The position numbers and the translations under genes were made by a program. DNA of 46,913 bases, from the NCBI GenBank assembly GCA_964368965.1, contig CAYJDR010000014.1, positions 1 to 46,913 on the forward strand. Reading direction: 5' to 3'. The stretch comes from CAYJDR01 sp964368965. Its GTDB lineage: Bacteria > Chrysiogenota > Deferribacteres > Deferribacterales > Mucispirillaceae. Below, one piece after another: positions 9,260-18,200 of this stretch; within the stretch, counting starts at the first letter, position 1; each line of letters begins with the position of its first letter. Under the pieces are notes generated by a model. That model had not been told where the DNA came from. It saw only the letters and a list, made by a program, of their open reading frames with translations, and did not search any database.

Positions 9260-9293
9260 ATCGGATATACAGAAATGTGTATCCGATTTTTTT
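9260..9293 (+). terminator. Terminator of the RND operon
   Basis: A 12-bp stem with one G-T pair (9260-9271/9276-9287), a GAAA loop and seven T follow the permease stop directly. Confidence 0.9.
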
Positions 9294-9308
9294 ATAATTG
9301 TATGCAAT

Positions 9309-9337
9309 AAAAAAAGCTACTCCGTAGAGTAGCTTTT
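9309..9337 (-). terminator. Terminator of the amidohydrolase operon
   Basis: A perfect 11-bp stem AAAAGCTACTC/GAGTAGCTTTT (9312-9322, 9327-9337) with a four-base loop, followed on the minus strand by a long T run, lies just past the amidohydrolase stop. Confidence 0.88.
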
Positions 9338-9348
9338 AATATTATGAA

Positions 9349-10455
9349 TTACTTTGCAAGTAACTTTTTAAGTGCTTTATAGTAGATTTCGGCGCCGATA
9401 CCAAGCGCTTTTTCATCAAAAGTCATACCTGGCATGTGTAGCCCTGGAGTTAAGTCTGCACCGATACCAACAAACCCAACTTTTAGGTTAGGTAGTGCCT
9501 GTTTGTAATAGTGGAAGTCATCTCCACCAGGTGTGATGATTGGAGGAACTAAACCTTCACTTCCAAGTACTTCAGTGATGCACTCTTCATTGATTTTTGT
9601 AACCTCGTCATCATAGTCAGCTGCTGGTACAACCAATAAGCTTGTGATTTCACCAGTAGCACCGATAGCTTTCGGAGCATTTTCAACGATATCTTTTACT
9701 TTAGCTTTTAAGCTTTCGCCGATTTCATTGTTTTCTGCCCTGAAGTCGAATGCAAGTGAAACTTGATCAGGTATTGCGTTTGTAACAACTGTGTTAGAGT
9801 TAAACATAGTTGTTTTAGCCGACCAACTCTTTGAAGGGATTTCCTTTATAGTGTTGATAGCGTTCACAACTAAGCACGCTGCATCAATTGCGTTGATACC
9901 TAAGTGAGGCCTTGCGCCGTGAGATGCTTTACCTTTTACTTCTGCCTTAATGATCATAGATGCGCCATGAACAAGTGCAGCAGTCGCTTGGCCAAGTCCA
10001 ATCTCAGCAATAGGGCGTAAGTGACCACCGATGAAGTAATCAAAATCTTTAGCAACACCAGCTTCAATAAGAGCTAATGCGCCAGATAAGTTTTCTTCAG
10101 CAGGTTGGAAAACTATTTTTAACGTACCTTTATCAATACCTTCGCTTGCAAGTTTTTCAGCCGCAGCTAGTACCATTGCACAGTTTGCATCATGCCCACA
10201 TGTGTGCATAGGTGTTTCAACACCGTCAATAACGTGTAGTAGGGCGTCCATATCAGCACGGATAGCTATAGTTTTGCCAGCTTCCTTGCCTTTAAGTGTG
10301 CCTATTACTCCGTATGTGCCACCTATGTTTGTTTCAACTTCATAGCCAGCTTTTTTTAGTTGCTCTGCGATCCAAGCTGAAGTTTTCTCTTCCTTGCAGC
10401 TAGGTTCAGGGATCGTGTGTAAGTAATTTCTTATCTCTATTGCTCTATTGTGCAT
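9349..10455 (-). CDS. M20-family amidohydrolase/peptidase
   Basis: A 368-residue metal-dependent amidohydrolase of the M20D type (hippurate hydrolase, AmhX and aminoacylase relatives), which cleaves N-acyl or peptide-like amides. Metal-site motifs are visible: RADMDAL, HTCGHDAN and QPAEENLSGA (the catalytic Glu pair), then a central dimerisation domain and a late His in GLHMPGM. There is no signal peptide, so it is cytoplasmic. An AAGAAGG ribosome site precedes the ATG. It is the last gene of an operon with two YjiG/YjiH-type membrane proteins. E. coli iadA (isoaspartyl dipeptidase) sits with yjiG and yjiH, so this may be an unrelated enzyme in the same role. Exact substrate unknown. Confidence 0.88.
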   Translation of the reverse strand: MHNRAIEIRNYLHTIPEPSCKEEKTSAWIAEQLKKAGYEVETNIGGTYGVIGTLKGKEAGKTIAIRADMDALLHVIDGVETPMHTCGHDANCAMVLAAAEKLASEGIDKGTLKIVFQPAEENLSGALALIEAGVAKDFDYFIGGHLRPIAEIGLGQATAALVHGASMIIKAEVKGKASHGARPHLGINAIDAACLVVNAINTIKEIPSKSWSAKTTMFNSNTVVTNAIPDQVSLAFDFRAENNEIGESLKAKVKDIVENAPKAIGATGEITSLLVVPAADYDDEVTKINEECITEVLGSEGLVPPIITPGGDDFHYYKQALPNLKVGFVGIGADLTPGLHMPGMTFDEKALGIGAEIYYKALKKLLAK

Positions 10456-10472
10456 AATCTACCTTCTTGTAA

Positions 10473-10952
10473 CTAGAATATAGCTACTAAAATTCTCATA
10501 ACGTATAAGCTTATTAAAGCGTTTACAACTGATATAGCAATCATAATACCGTAGTATTTACCTTTTACGCCACCTGTACCAAGTACACGGCCTAAGTATT
10601 GAACTTGTGAGCCCATGATGTACATAGCAGGGAATACGATAGCTAGGTGAGTAACAGTAACTGTGCCAGCCTCATATAAACCAGCAGCAACACCAGCGCC
10701 ACCACCCATAGATAACCATGAAGCAGCTAAGATAGCGAACGCTTCGCCTGGTAGGCCGAAGATAGCCATAACTGGCTCAAATGCTTTACCAATCATTTTT
10801 AATAAACCAGTGATGTTTAAAAACTGTATGATAACAAACGCCATTAATACGTTTGGTACTGTGCTTGTTGTTGCAATAACCCAACCTTTTTTCGCACCGT
10901 CGACGAATATATCAAAAGGGGTCTTTTTAATTTCTACTTTAGAATCGCTCAT
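10473..10952 (-). CDS. yjiG-like: YjiG/SpmB-like nucleoside-recognition (GATE) membrane protein
   Basis: A 159-residue integral membrane protein with about four hydrophobic segments and a Gly-rich central stretch (SMGGGAGVAAGLYEAG) typical of the nucleoside-recognition/GATE domain seen in YjiG, SpmB and nucleoside transporters. Its size matches E. coli YjiG (about 150 residues). It starts two bases after the YjiH-like gene and precedes the M20 amidohydrolase by 17 bases, so the three form one transcript. The pair probably makes a two-part transporter whose cargo is a substrate or product of the hydrolase; that is inference from context. Confidence 0.8.
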   Translation of the reverse strand: MSDSKVEIKKTPFDIFVDGAKKGWVIATTSTVPNVLMAFVIIQFLNITGLLKMIGKAFEPVMAIFGLPGEAFAILAASWLSMGGGAGVAAGLYEAGTVTVTHLAIVFPAMYIMGSQVQYLGRVLGTGGVKGKYYGIMIAISVVNALISLYVMRILVAIF

Positions 10953-10954
10953 TA

Positions 10955-11617
10955 TTAACCTTCCTCGCCGAATTTTTTAACATAAATACGCATCATGTTA
11001 GCTGCAAGAATTTTGAAACCGAAAATAACTACAAATGCTAATAAAATAATTAGTGGTATCTCTTCTTGAGTAAGTGCGATGATAGCAGCACCAGAAGATA
11101 ATACGTTTGTAATAGTAGCACCCGCAGAGAACTGGAACATACCGAAAATAGTACGCTCGTTTTCTGTAAGCTCGCCAGCCTCTTTTAGCTCTTTCATCAT
11201 ACCCGCACCAGCGTCAGTAGACTGTAAGCTTGCAATTAAAGAAAGACCAGAAACACCTGGGATACCCATTAATGGTTTCAATAATGGAGTTAATAATTTT
11301 TGAGCTGCTTTTAAACCGCCGTAATGGTCGATTAACTCAATAATACCTAGTGCGAACATAACAACAGGGATAAGAGTGATAGCAAACATGAAACCATCTC
11401 TAGCGCCTGAACCGCCACCACCTCTAAAATATTGGCCAGTATCACCAATTTTACCAAAACCGCCTGCCAACTTACCAAAGTCGAAAGCGTTTAACCAGTT
11501 TGCATTCAATGCTTGCGCAATTACTGGAATTAAGCCTGAAAAGAATAAAATTGCAAATACAAGTGCAACATATCCACTAACAGGAACTTTAATGTCTGAA
11601 CTGAATTTATTATCCAC
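10955..11617 (-). CDS. yjiH-like: YjiH/SpmA-like nucleoside-recognition (GATE) membrane protein
   Basis: A 220-residue membrane protein with about five to six hydrophobic segments, a Gly-rich FRGGGGSGARDGFMFAIT stretch, and the LLKPLMGIPGVSGLSLIASLQSTDAGAGMM core typical of YjiH/SpmA GATE proteins. It is the first gene of the operon. The start is GTG, preceded by a strong AAGGAGG. YjiH-type proteins are paired with YjiG-type proteins in many genomes, and both are poorly characterised; no transport substrate is assigned here. Confidence 0.8.
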   Translation of the reverse strand: MDNKFSSDIKVPVSGYVALVFAILFFSGLIPVIAQALNANWLNAFDFGKLAGGFGKIGDTGQYFRGGGGSGARDGFMFAITLIPVVMFALGIIELIDHYGGLKAAQKLLTPLLKPLMGIPGVSGLSLIASLQSTDAGAGMMKELKEAGELTENERTIFGMFQFSAGATITNVLSSGAAIIALTQEEIPLIILLAFVVIFGFKILAANMMRIYVKKFGEEG

Positions 11618-11644
11618 TTCACACCTCCTTTAAAAAATCATATG

Positions 11645-11673
11645 ATAATAGCCTAATAAACTATAAAAATCAA
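11645..11673 (-). promoter_or_regulatory. Promoter of the yjiH-yjiG-amidohydrolase operon
   Basis: On the minus strand, TTGATT (11673-11668), 17-base spacer, TATTAT (11650-11645), about 30 bases before the GTG start. Confidence 0.55.
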
Positions 11674-11792
11674 TGGTTATGTTAGGTGAGAAAATGTTAA
11701 TTTTGCGTAAACTACTGATAAATAAAGGATAAAAAATATAAATATGTTGTAAATAATATGATTGGTGTATAAAAGTATTGGTAGATAAAATG

Positions 11793-11828
11793 AAAAAGGA
11801 TAAATAACGCTATTAACATCATTTATCC
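11793..11828 (-). terminator. Terminator of the purL-livHMGF operon
   Basis: GGATAAAT/ATTTATCC arms (11798-11805, 11821-11828) are followed on the minus strand by TTTTTCATTTT, about 20 bases after the livF stop. The 15-base loop makes it weaker than others here. Confidence 0.6.
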
Positions 11829-11846
11829 ATATAGTTTATGGTGTGT

Positions 11847-12551
11847 CTAAAATCCTAAATATGCCGACTTAACTTCCTCGTTATCGAGTAAGTTTTTTGC
11901 ATCGTCTTCTAAGATTATGTTGCCTGTTTCCATAACATATCCACGAGTAGCCACAGAGAGCGCCATGTGTGCATTTTGCTCAACAAGCAGAACAGTTGTG
12001 CCGTTTTTGTTAATTTCTTCGATTACGTTGAAAATGTTTTTAACAAATATCGGTGACAACCCAAGCGATGGCTCATCTAATAATAATAGGTTAGGGCGGG
12101 TCATCAATGCACGTGCGATAGCAAGCATCTGTTGCTCACCACCAGAAAGTGTACCGCCAGCTTGACTAAAGCGCTCTTTCAATCGTGGGAAAAGTGTAGT
12201 TACATACTCTAAGTCGTTGTTGATACGTGCTTTATCGCTGTAGAGATATGCACCAAGCATTATATTTTCAAGCACTGTTAAGTTAGGGAAAATTTGCCTA
12301 CCTTCAGGAACTTGTACAAGGCCTTGCTTCACAATCTGTTCAGTAGGTAGTTTTGTGATATCCTTTCCTTCATATTCGACTGTGCCTGTTGTGGCATTTA
12401 TCAAGCCAGATATAGTGTTTAATGTAGTAGTTTTGCCAGCGCCATTCGCACCAATGATTGCAATGATTTCGCCTTGTTTAACCTCAAGGTCGATACCTTT
12501 TAGTGCATATATGTTGCCGTATCTTGTTCTTATATCAGTAAGTTTTAACAT
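11847..12551 (-). CDS. livF: Branched-chain amino acid ABC transporter ATPase LivF
   Basis: A 234-residue cytoplasmic ATPase energising branched-chain amino acid uptake. Walker A (GANGAGKTT), the LivF-typical Q-loop context (VPEGRQIFPNLTV), the signature LSGGEQQMLAIARALM, Walker B (LLLLDEPSLGLSP) and the switch His are all present. I placed the start at ATG 12551, one base after the livG stop, giving the usual LivF length; a longer frame from 12590 would add 13 unlikely residues overlapping livG. It is the last gene of the operon. Confidence 0.95.
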   Translation of the reverse strand: MLKLTDIRTRYGNIYALKGIDLEVKQGEIIAIIGANGAGKTTTLNTISGLINATTGTVEYEGKDITKLPTEQIVKQGLVQVPEGRQIFPNLTVLENIMLGAYLYSDKARINNDLEYVTTLFPRLKERFSQAGGTLSGGEQQMLAIARALMTRPNLLLLDEPSLGLSPIFVKNIFNVIEEINKNGTTVLLVEQNAHMALSVATRGYVMETGNIILEDDAKNLLDNEEVKSAYLGF

Positions 12552-12552
12552 A

Positions 12553-13344
12553 TTATTCGTCCTCGCTACCAGTGCCAAGGTATGCATCAATCACACGTTG
12601 GTTGTTGCGTATTTCTTCTGGTTTACCTTCTGCAATCTTTTTACCATAGTCTAGCACTACGATACGGTCAGAAATGCCCATAACCATTTTCATATCGTGT
12701 TCGATCATAAATACACTTATGCCAAGCTCGCTATTAATACGCTTGATAGTGTGCATCATATAGTCTGTTTCAGATGGGTTTAAGCCAGCTGCTGGTTCGT
12801 CGAGTAGCAATAGTTTTGCACCAGTTGCAAGCGCTCTACATATCTCAAGTTCACGTTGCTTGCCATAAGGCAGGTTTTCTGCACGCATATCTTTAAACTT
12901 AGCTAGTTCAAAGTGGTTTAGAAACTCTGTTGCTTTTGCTTCAAGTTCTTTTTGGGTACGTTTATATTTAGGTGTAGAGAATATTGCGTGGAAAAAGTTT
13001 TCACGCCTAGCATTGTGCATAGCTAATATAATATTTTCTAACACTGTCAACTGTTTAAATAATCTAATATTTTGAAATGTTCTAGCGATACCAAGTTTAG
13101 TAACTTCATGAGGTGTAAAAGTGTTTAAGTTTTTACCCATGAAAACCATATCGCCACTTGTTGGAGTATATACGCCTGTGATTAAGTTAAACGTTGAAGT
13201 TTTACCAGCACCGTTAGGGCCGATCAAGCTTAAAATCTCGCCTTCGTTCACATGGAACTCAACACCGTTTACAGCAGTAAGGCCCCCGAAAGTGAGTGAA
13301 ACGTTTTTTAGTTCAAGTAATTTGTTTGACATTTGCATCACCAC
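12553..13344 (-). CDS. livG: Branched-chain amino acid ABC transporter ATPase LivG
   Basis: A 263-residue partner ATPase to LivF. Walker A (GPNGAGKTS), the LivG-type TPHEVTKLGIARTFQNIRLF segment, signature region LPYGKQRELEICRAL and Walker B LLLLDEPAAGLNP are visible; the signature is the LivG form (YGKQR) rather than LSGGQ. The start could be GTG 13344, ATG 13338 or ATG 13332; the frame begins one base after livM ends and ribosome sites are weak for each. Confidence 0.95.
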   Translation of the reverse strand: MVMQMSNKLLELKNVSLTFGGLTAVNGVEFHVNEGEILSLIGPNGAGKTSTFNLITGVYTPTSGDMVFMGKNLNTFTPHEVTKLGIARTFQNIRLFKQLTVLENIILAMHNARRENFFHAIFSTPKYKRTQKELEAKATEFLNHFELAKFKDMRAENLPYGKQRELEICRALATGAKLLLLDEPAAGLNPSETDYMMHTIKRINSELGISVFMIEHDMKMVMGISDRIVVLDYGKKIAEGKPEEIRNNQRVIDAYLGTGSEDE

Positions 13345-13345
13345 T

Positions 13346-14188
13346 CTACACGTTTACTTTAATCTTGCCGAACAATCCTTGCGGACGGAACGCCATCATA
13401 AATATTAAAACAGTACCGTAAGTCAACATGCGGTATTCTGATGCAAACCTTAAAAACTCAGGCACAGCAGTAAGTGTGATAGTGCCAGCGACAACGCCAA
13501 CAAGGCTACCCATGCCACCTAAAACTAGCATACATAGCATCTCAACAGACTTCATAAAGCCGAAGTCGTTAGGGCTGATGAAAGTAATTTGGTGAGCATA
13601 TAACGCGCCGCCAAGCCCAGCAAAAGCTGAACCGATTGCGAATGCAATCACTTTATATTTTGAAATGTTGATACCCATCATCTCAGATGCGATTTCATCT
13701 TCCCTGATACTTCTAAGCGCTAAGCCATATTTAGAGCGTTCAAAGTTGCGCATAAATATCAAGCCAACAATAGCAAGCACAACAGCAAGCCAAGTAGTTG
13801 TTTCGTATGGTATTGAGCCTATGCCTAATGCTCTGCCAGCTGGTGCGAAGTTTAGCCAGAATACACGTACGATTTCGCAAAAGCCTAGTGTTGCAATCGC
13901 AAGGTAGTCACCCCTTAGCCTAAGGATAGGTATACCTAGCAAAGCGCCCATAATGCCAGACATAATCGTAGCAACGATTAATGCAACTGGGAATGGTAGC
14001 CCAAGTTTCATCATAGCCATTGCTGATACGTATGCACCAATGCTCACAAACCCAGCATGACCAAGTGATAGTTGGCCTGTAACACCAGTAATCAAGTTTA
14101 AACCGCTAACGATGATTATGTTTATGCACGTGATTGTAACAATTTGTAGTATATAGTCGTTAAGTAAAAAGTTTGTAATAATGTCCAT
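13346..14188 (-). CDS. livM: Branched-chain amino acid ABC transporter permease LivM
   Basis: A 280-residue inner-membrane permease with about eight to nine hydrophobic segments. Family landmarks include NLITGVTGQLSLGHAGF near the N-terminus, LRLRGDYLAIATLGF and the cytoplasmic coupling loop RSIREDEIASEMMGIN. The length is at the short end for LivM. It follows livH by one base. Confidence 0.94.
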   Translation of the reverse strand: MDIITNFLLNDYILQIVTITCINIIIVSGLNLITGVTGQLSLGHAGFVSIGAYVSAMAMMKLGLPFPVALIVATIMSGIMGALLGIPILRLRGDYLAIATLGFCEIVRVFWLNFAPAGRALGIGSIPYETTTWLAVVLAIVGLIFMRNFERSKYGLALRSIREDEIASEMMGINISKYKVIAFAIGSAFAGLGGALYAHQITFISPNDFGFMKSVEMLCMLVLGGMGSLVGVVAGTITLTAVPEFLRFASEYRMLTYGTVLIFMMAFRPQGLFGKIKVNV

Positions 14189-14189
14189 G

Positions 14190-15257
14190 TTATATCTTTT
14201 CCTTTGTTTTTTTGCCGAATAGGCCAGTAGGTTTGACGATTAATATAAATATCAATATGCCGAACGCTATAGCATCTCTAAACGAAGGTGATATAAAAGC
14301 AACACCCATAACCTCTGCAATGCCTAACACAATGCCACCTACAACAGCACCAGGTATAGAGCCTATACCACCAAGCACAGCTGCAACGAATGCTTTTAAA
14401 CCATACACCATGCCGATGTTAGGGTCTGCCATGTTGTAGTATGTGCCAACTAAAACGCCAGCGATACCAGCAAGGCTTGAGCCTAGTAAGAATGTGTATG
14501 ATATAACTTTATCTGGATTTACGCCCATCAAGCGAGCTGTTTCAGCGTTGTGTGATACTGCCCTGATAGATAGCCCAAATTTTGTTTTATTGATTATGTA
14601 GAATAATATACCCATCAATATGAACGATATCACAATGATAAATATTTGCGATAAAGACACTTGCAAGCCGATAACATCAAACCTAGTTTCGCTAATGAGT
14701 TTAGGGTAAACTTCCCTAGCTGGCCCTTTGATAAGCATTACCATGTTAGTGATAATGATAGACATACCAATAGCGCTAATGAGGGCGTTAATCCTCGAGT
14801 TGCCTGAAGAATTAACGCTGTGTATCTTGCTTCTAATGAGTAGCGTAAGAATAGATAGAATAACACCTGCACCTATCCAGAAAGATGGCGATGTAAGTGT
14901 TTCTACCGCTTCGCCTTGTATGAAGATAGCAGATAGTATAATAAGCAAAAGTCCAAACGCAGATACAGTAGCCGCTTTAGCAGATGGATCTCTAAGCGGC
15001 CTATATGCAATACGTTCAACAACTAAGCCAAGTATTGAACAAACAATCATTGCGACAATTATCGCAACAAGGAAGTTATCTACAAAATATACTGCTGCCA
15101 ACAAACCTGCAAACGAGCCAATCATAAAGATTTCGCCGTGTGCAAAGTTTATAAGTTTTAAAATGCCATACACCATTGTATAGCCTAGCGCAATCAGTGC
15201 ATAAATACCGCCCACTGTAAGCCCATTTAGTAGCTGTTGAATTATCGTATCTAGCAC
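14190..15257 (-). CDS. livH: Branched-chain amino acid ABC transporter permease LivH, enlarged
   Basis: A 355-residue permease, against about 290-308 for typical LivH. The N-terminus (NGLTVGGIYALIALGYTMVYG, INFAHGEIFM) and C-terminus are ordinary. Between AYRPLRD (about 90) and the normally adjoining LISAIGMSI (about 160) lies an insertion of about 60 residues with two hydrophobic stretches, which could add a helical pair. The start is GTG, immediately after the purL stop, with ACGGAG in the end of purL as ribosome site. No periplasmic binding protein (LivJ/K) is encoded nearby, so it must be elsewhere. Confidence 0.92.
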   Translation of the reverse strand: MLDTIIQQLLNGLTVGGIYALIALGYTMVYGILKLINFAHGEIFMIGSFAGLLAAVYFVDNFLVAIIVAMIVCSILGLVVERIAYRPLRDPSAKAATVSAFGLLLIILSAIFIQGEAVETLTSPSFWIGAGVILSILTLLIRSKIHSVNSSGNSRINALISAIGMSIIITNMVMLIKGPAREVYPKLISETRFDVIGLQVSLSQIFIIVISFILMGILFYIINKTKFGLSIRAVSHNAETARLMGVNPDKVISYTFLLGSSLAGIAGVLVGTYYNMADPNIGMVYGLKAFVAAVLGGIGSIPGAVVGGIVLGIAEVMGVAFISPSFRDAIAFGILIFILIVKPTGLFGKKTKEKI

Positions 15258-18200
15258 CTATTTCTCCGTATCTATATCATTTTTTAAATCTTCACCAGTG
15301 AAGTATCTAACGCCTGCTTCAAAGATTTTGCTATCCATATTCGCATATGCGCTGTTCATGTGAACACCATAGCCATAACGCTCAGAGTGGCCCATTCTGC
15401 CGAGTACTCTACCATCAGGCGAACAGATAGCCTCGATAGCTAAGTCTGAGCCGTTAGGGTTGAATGGTGACTCCATAGTGATGTTGCCTTTAATGTCACA
15501 ATATTGCATAGCTACTTGCCCGTTATCGAACAGTTGCTTTAATACATGTTCAGGTGCTGTAAATCTACCTTCACCGTGTGATACAGGTACGATGTCAATA
15601 TCGCCAACATTGCGAAGCGAAAGCCAAGGAGACTTTGTAGAAGCTACACGTGTGCGCACCATTTGCGATACGTGGCGACCAATTTTGTTAAATGTTAGTG
15701 TCGCGTCGTCCTCTGTTAAATCTGCAATGTGGCCATGAGTTAGTAAACCTGTTTTCAATAACGCTTGGAAGCCGTTACAAATACCTATAATTAAACCGTC
15801 ACGGTTAACTAATAAATCTTCAATAGCGTTTCTGATATGTTTATTCTTAAACACAGACACATAGAACTTACCAGAACCCTCAGGCTCATCACCAGCACTA
15901 AAGCCACCAGGGATTGCAAGGATTTGCGAGTTTCTGATAACCTTTGCGAAGTATTCACAAGACTCTTCAGCCATTCTTGCGTTCATATTTCTGAATATGA
16001 ATGGTTCATATTCGTTAGCGCCTGCTTGTCTGAATATTCTGCGTGTATCATATTCACAGTTAGTGCCAGGTAGTGCGAGTATCGCAACGTTAGGTTTAAC
16101 TGTGTGCTGTGATTTTGTGATAATTTTTGCACCAGTATAATCGTTTGCCTCAATTATGCCAGTATCGCCAGTAGACGTTGGGAACACTTTTTCAAGTGGA
16201 GTTTGCCAAGCCTCAAGCAGTTCCTCAAGTGCAATGCGCTCGTTTTTATAAACAAACATTGGCGCTGCGATGATAGAGCCGATTTTTGGGTAAGAGATAG
16301 TAATGTCTTTCTTAACCTGTATAACGAAGCTACCATAGTGTTGGCGAGTGAGTTCGTCTAATGTTAATTCTTCATCAAGTTCAAAGCCAACCATGTTACC
16401 GAACGCCATTTTTGAAATAGCTTCAACAATACCACCGTTTTTAACAGTGTATATAGCTGCGATTTTATCAAGTGCAAATAAGCCACGGATATAAGTGATA
16501 TTTTTAATGTATTGTTCAAAATCTAGTATGCCGTGTTCATCAATGCGTGTTTTAACAAAGTATAAGTCGCCTTCGCCTTTCTTAAACTCTGGCGAGCGAG
16601 AGAACACAAGGTCAGACGGAGCAACAGCAAACGATATCAAAGTAGGTGGAACATTAATCTCTTCGCCACTTGTGCTATCTTTAAATGTGCCAGACATACT
16701 ATCTTTACCGCCGATTGCACCTAAACCTAGCTTAACTTGAGCATCTATTGAACCTAAAAGCGATGCGAAAGGTTTGCCCCAACGCTTTTCATCTGTGCTT
16801 AAACGCTCAAAGTATTCTTGGAATGATAACCTAACATCATCAATCTTACCGCCAGCAGCGATAACTTTTGATACAGATTCAACAACAGCATACATTGCGC
16901 CGTGGTACATACTTTTTGAGCTTAAGTGTGGATTATAGCCTGATGCCATGATTGATACAGTAGTAGTATCTTTATCAACAACAGGTATTTTGCACGTCAT
17001 AGACTCAGTAGGAGTGTTAGCCGTGATACCACCAAAAGGAGTTAAAACGCTAGATGCACCAATAGTAGAGTCAAATAGTTCAACCATACCTTTTTGAGAA
17101 CATACGTTTAAGTCTGATAAAATATTTATAGCAGTTTCTTTTAATGTCGCTTCAGTTTTATTGCTAAAGAAGTCATCGTTTTCAATATTGTTTACTGTGA
17201 TAGCTTGCGAGCGCTTTGCACCAGCTGAGTCTAAAAACTCACGAGATAAATCGACGATGAGTCTGCCATCGTGTTCCATTTGTAATCTGTCTGAATCTGT
17301 AACTTCTGCAACGACAGTAGCCTCTAAGTTTTCAAAACTACAATGGTTTAGGAACTCAACAACATGTTCAGGCGCAAGCACTGCTGCCATACGCTCTTGT
17401 GACTCAGATATAGCAATCTCAGTACCTGTTAAGCCACTATATTTTTTTGGAACTTTGTCTAGTTTAACATATAGACCGTCAGCAAGTTCACCAATAGCGA
17501 CGCCAACACCACCAGCACCGAAGTCATTACACTTTTTGATAAGTTTAGCAACTTTAGGTTTCCTGAATAGGCGTTGAATTTTATGTTCTTCAGGTGCGTT
17601 ACCTTTTTGAACCTCTGCACCGCAAAGCTCGATAGATGCAACATCATGCTCTTTAGAAGAGCCAGTAGCACCGCCAACGCCATCACGGCCAGTTTTGCCA
17701 CCGATTAATATAATTTTGTCGCCTTTCGCTGGTGATAGGCGAGTAACATTTTCTTTAGGTACAGCAGCGATAACAGCGCCTGCTTCCATACGTTTTGCTA
17801 AAAAGCCTTCATGGTAGTATTCCTGAACGTAGCCTGTTGCAAGCCCGATTTGGTTACCATACGATGAGAAACCTTTTGCAGCTTCCTTAGTGATTTTATG
17901 CTGGCTAAGTTTGCCACGCATAGTTTCAGAGAGTGGTCTTCTAGGGTCGCTACCGCCAGTTATACGCATTGATTGGTAAACGTATGCTCTGCCTGATAGT
18001 GGGTCACGTATAGCGCCACCTAAACAAGTAGCTGCGCCGCCGAATGGCTCAATTTCAGTAGGGTGGTTATGCGTTTCGTTTTTGAATTGAAGCAACCACT
18101 TTTCATATTCACCGTCTTTTGTGTTGACTATGATATCTATAGAGCAAGCGTTGTTTTCCTCGCTAACTTCCTCGTTAGTTAATAGTCCGTTATGCTTAGC

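Noticed and set aside
12552..12590. Longer N-terminus for LivF
   Set aside because: It would overlap livG and add 13 residues unlike LivF; ATG 12551 gives the normal length.
14728..15183. 151-codon open frame on the plus strand
   Set aside because: Antisense to livH with a Thr/Ile-rich composition expected of a reverse-strand shadow of a membrane protein.
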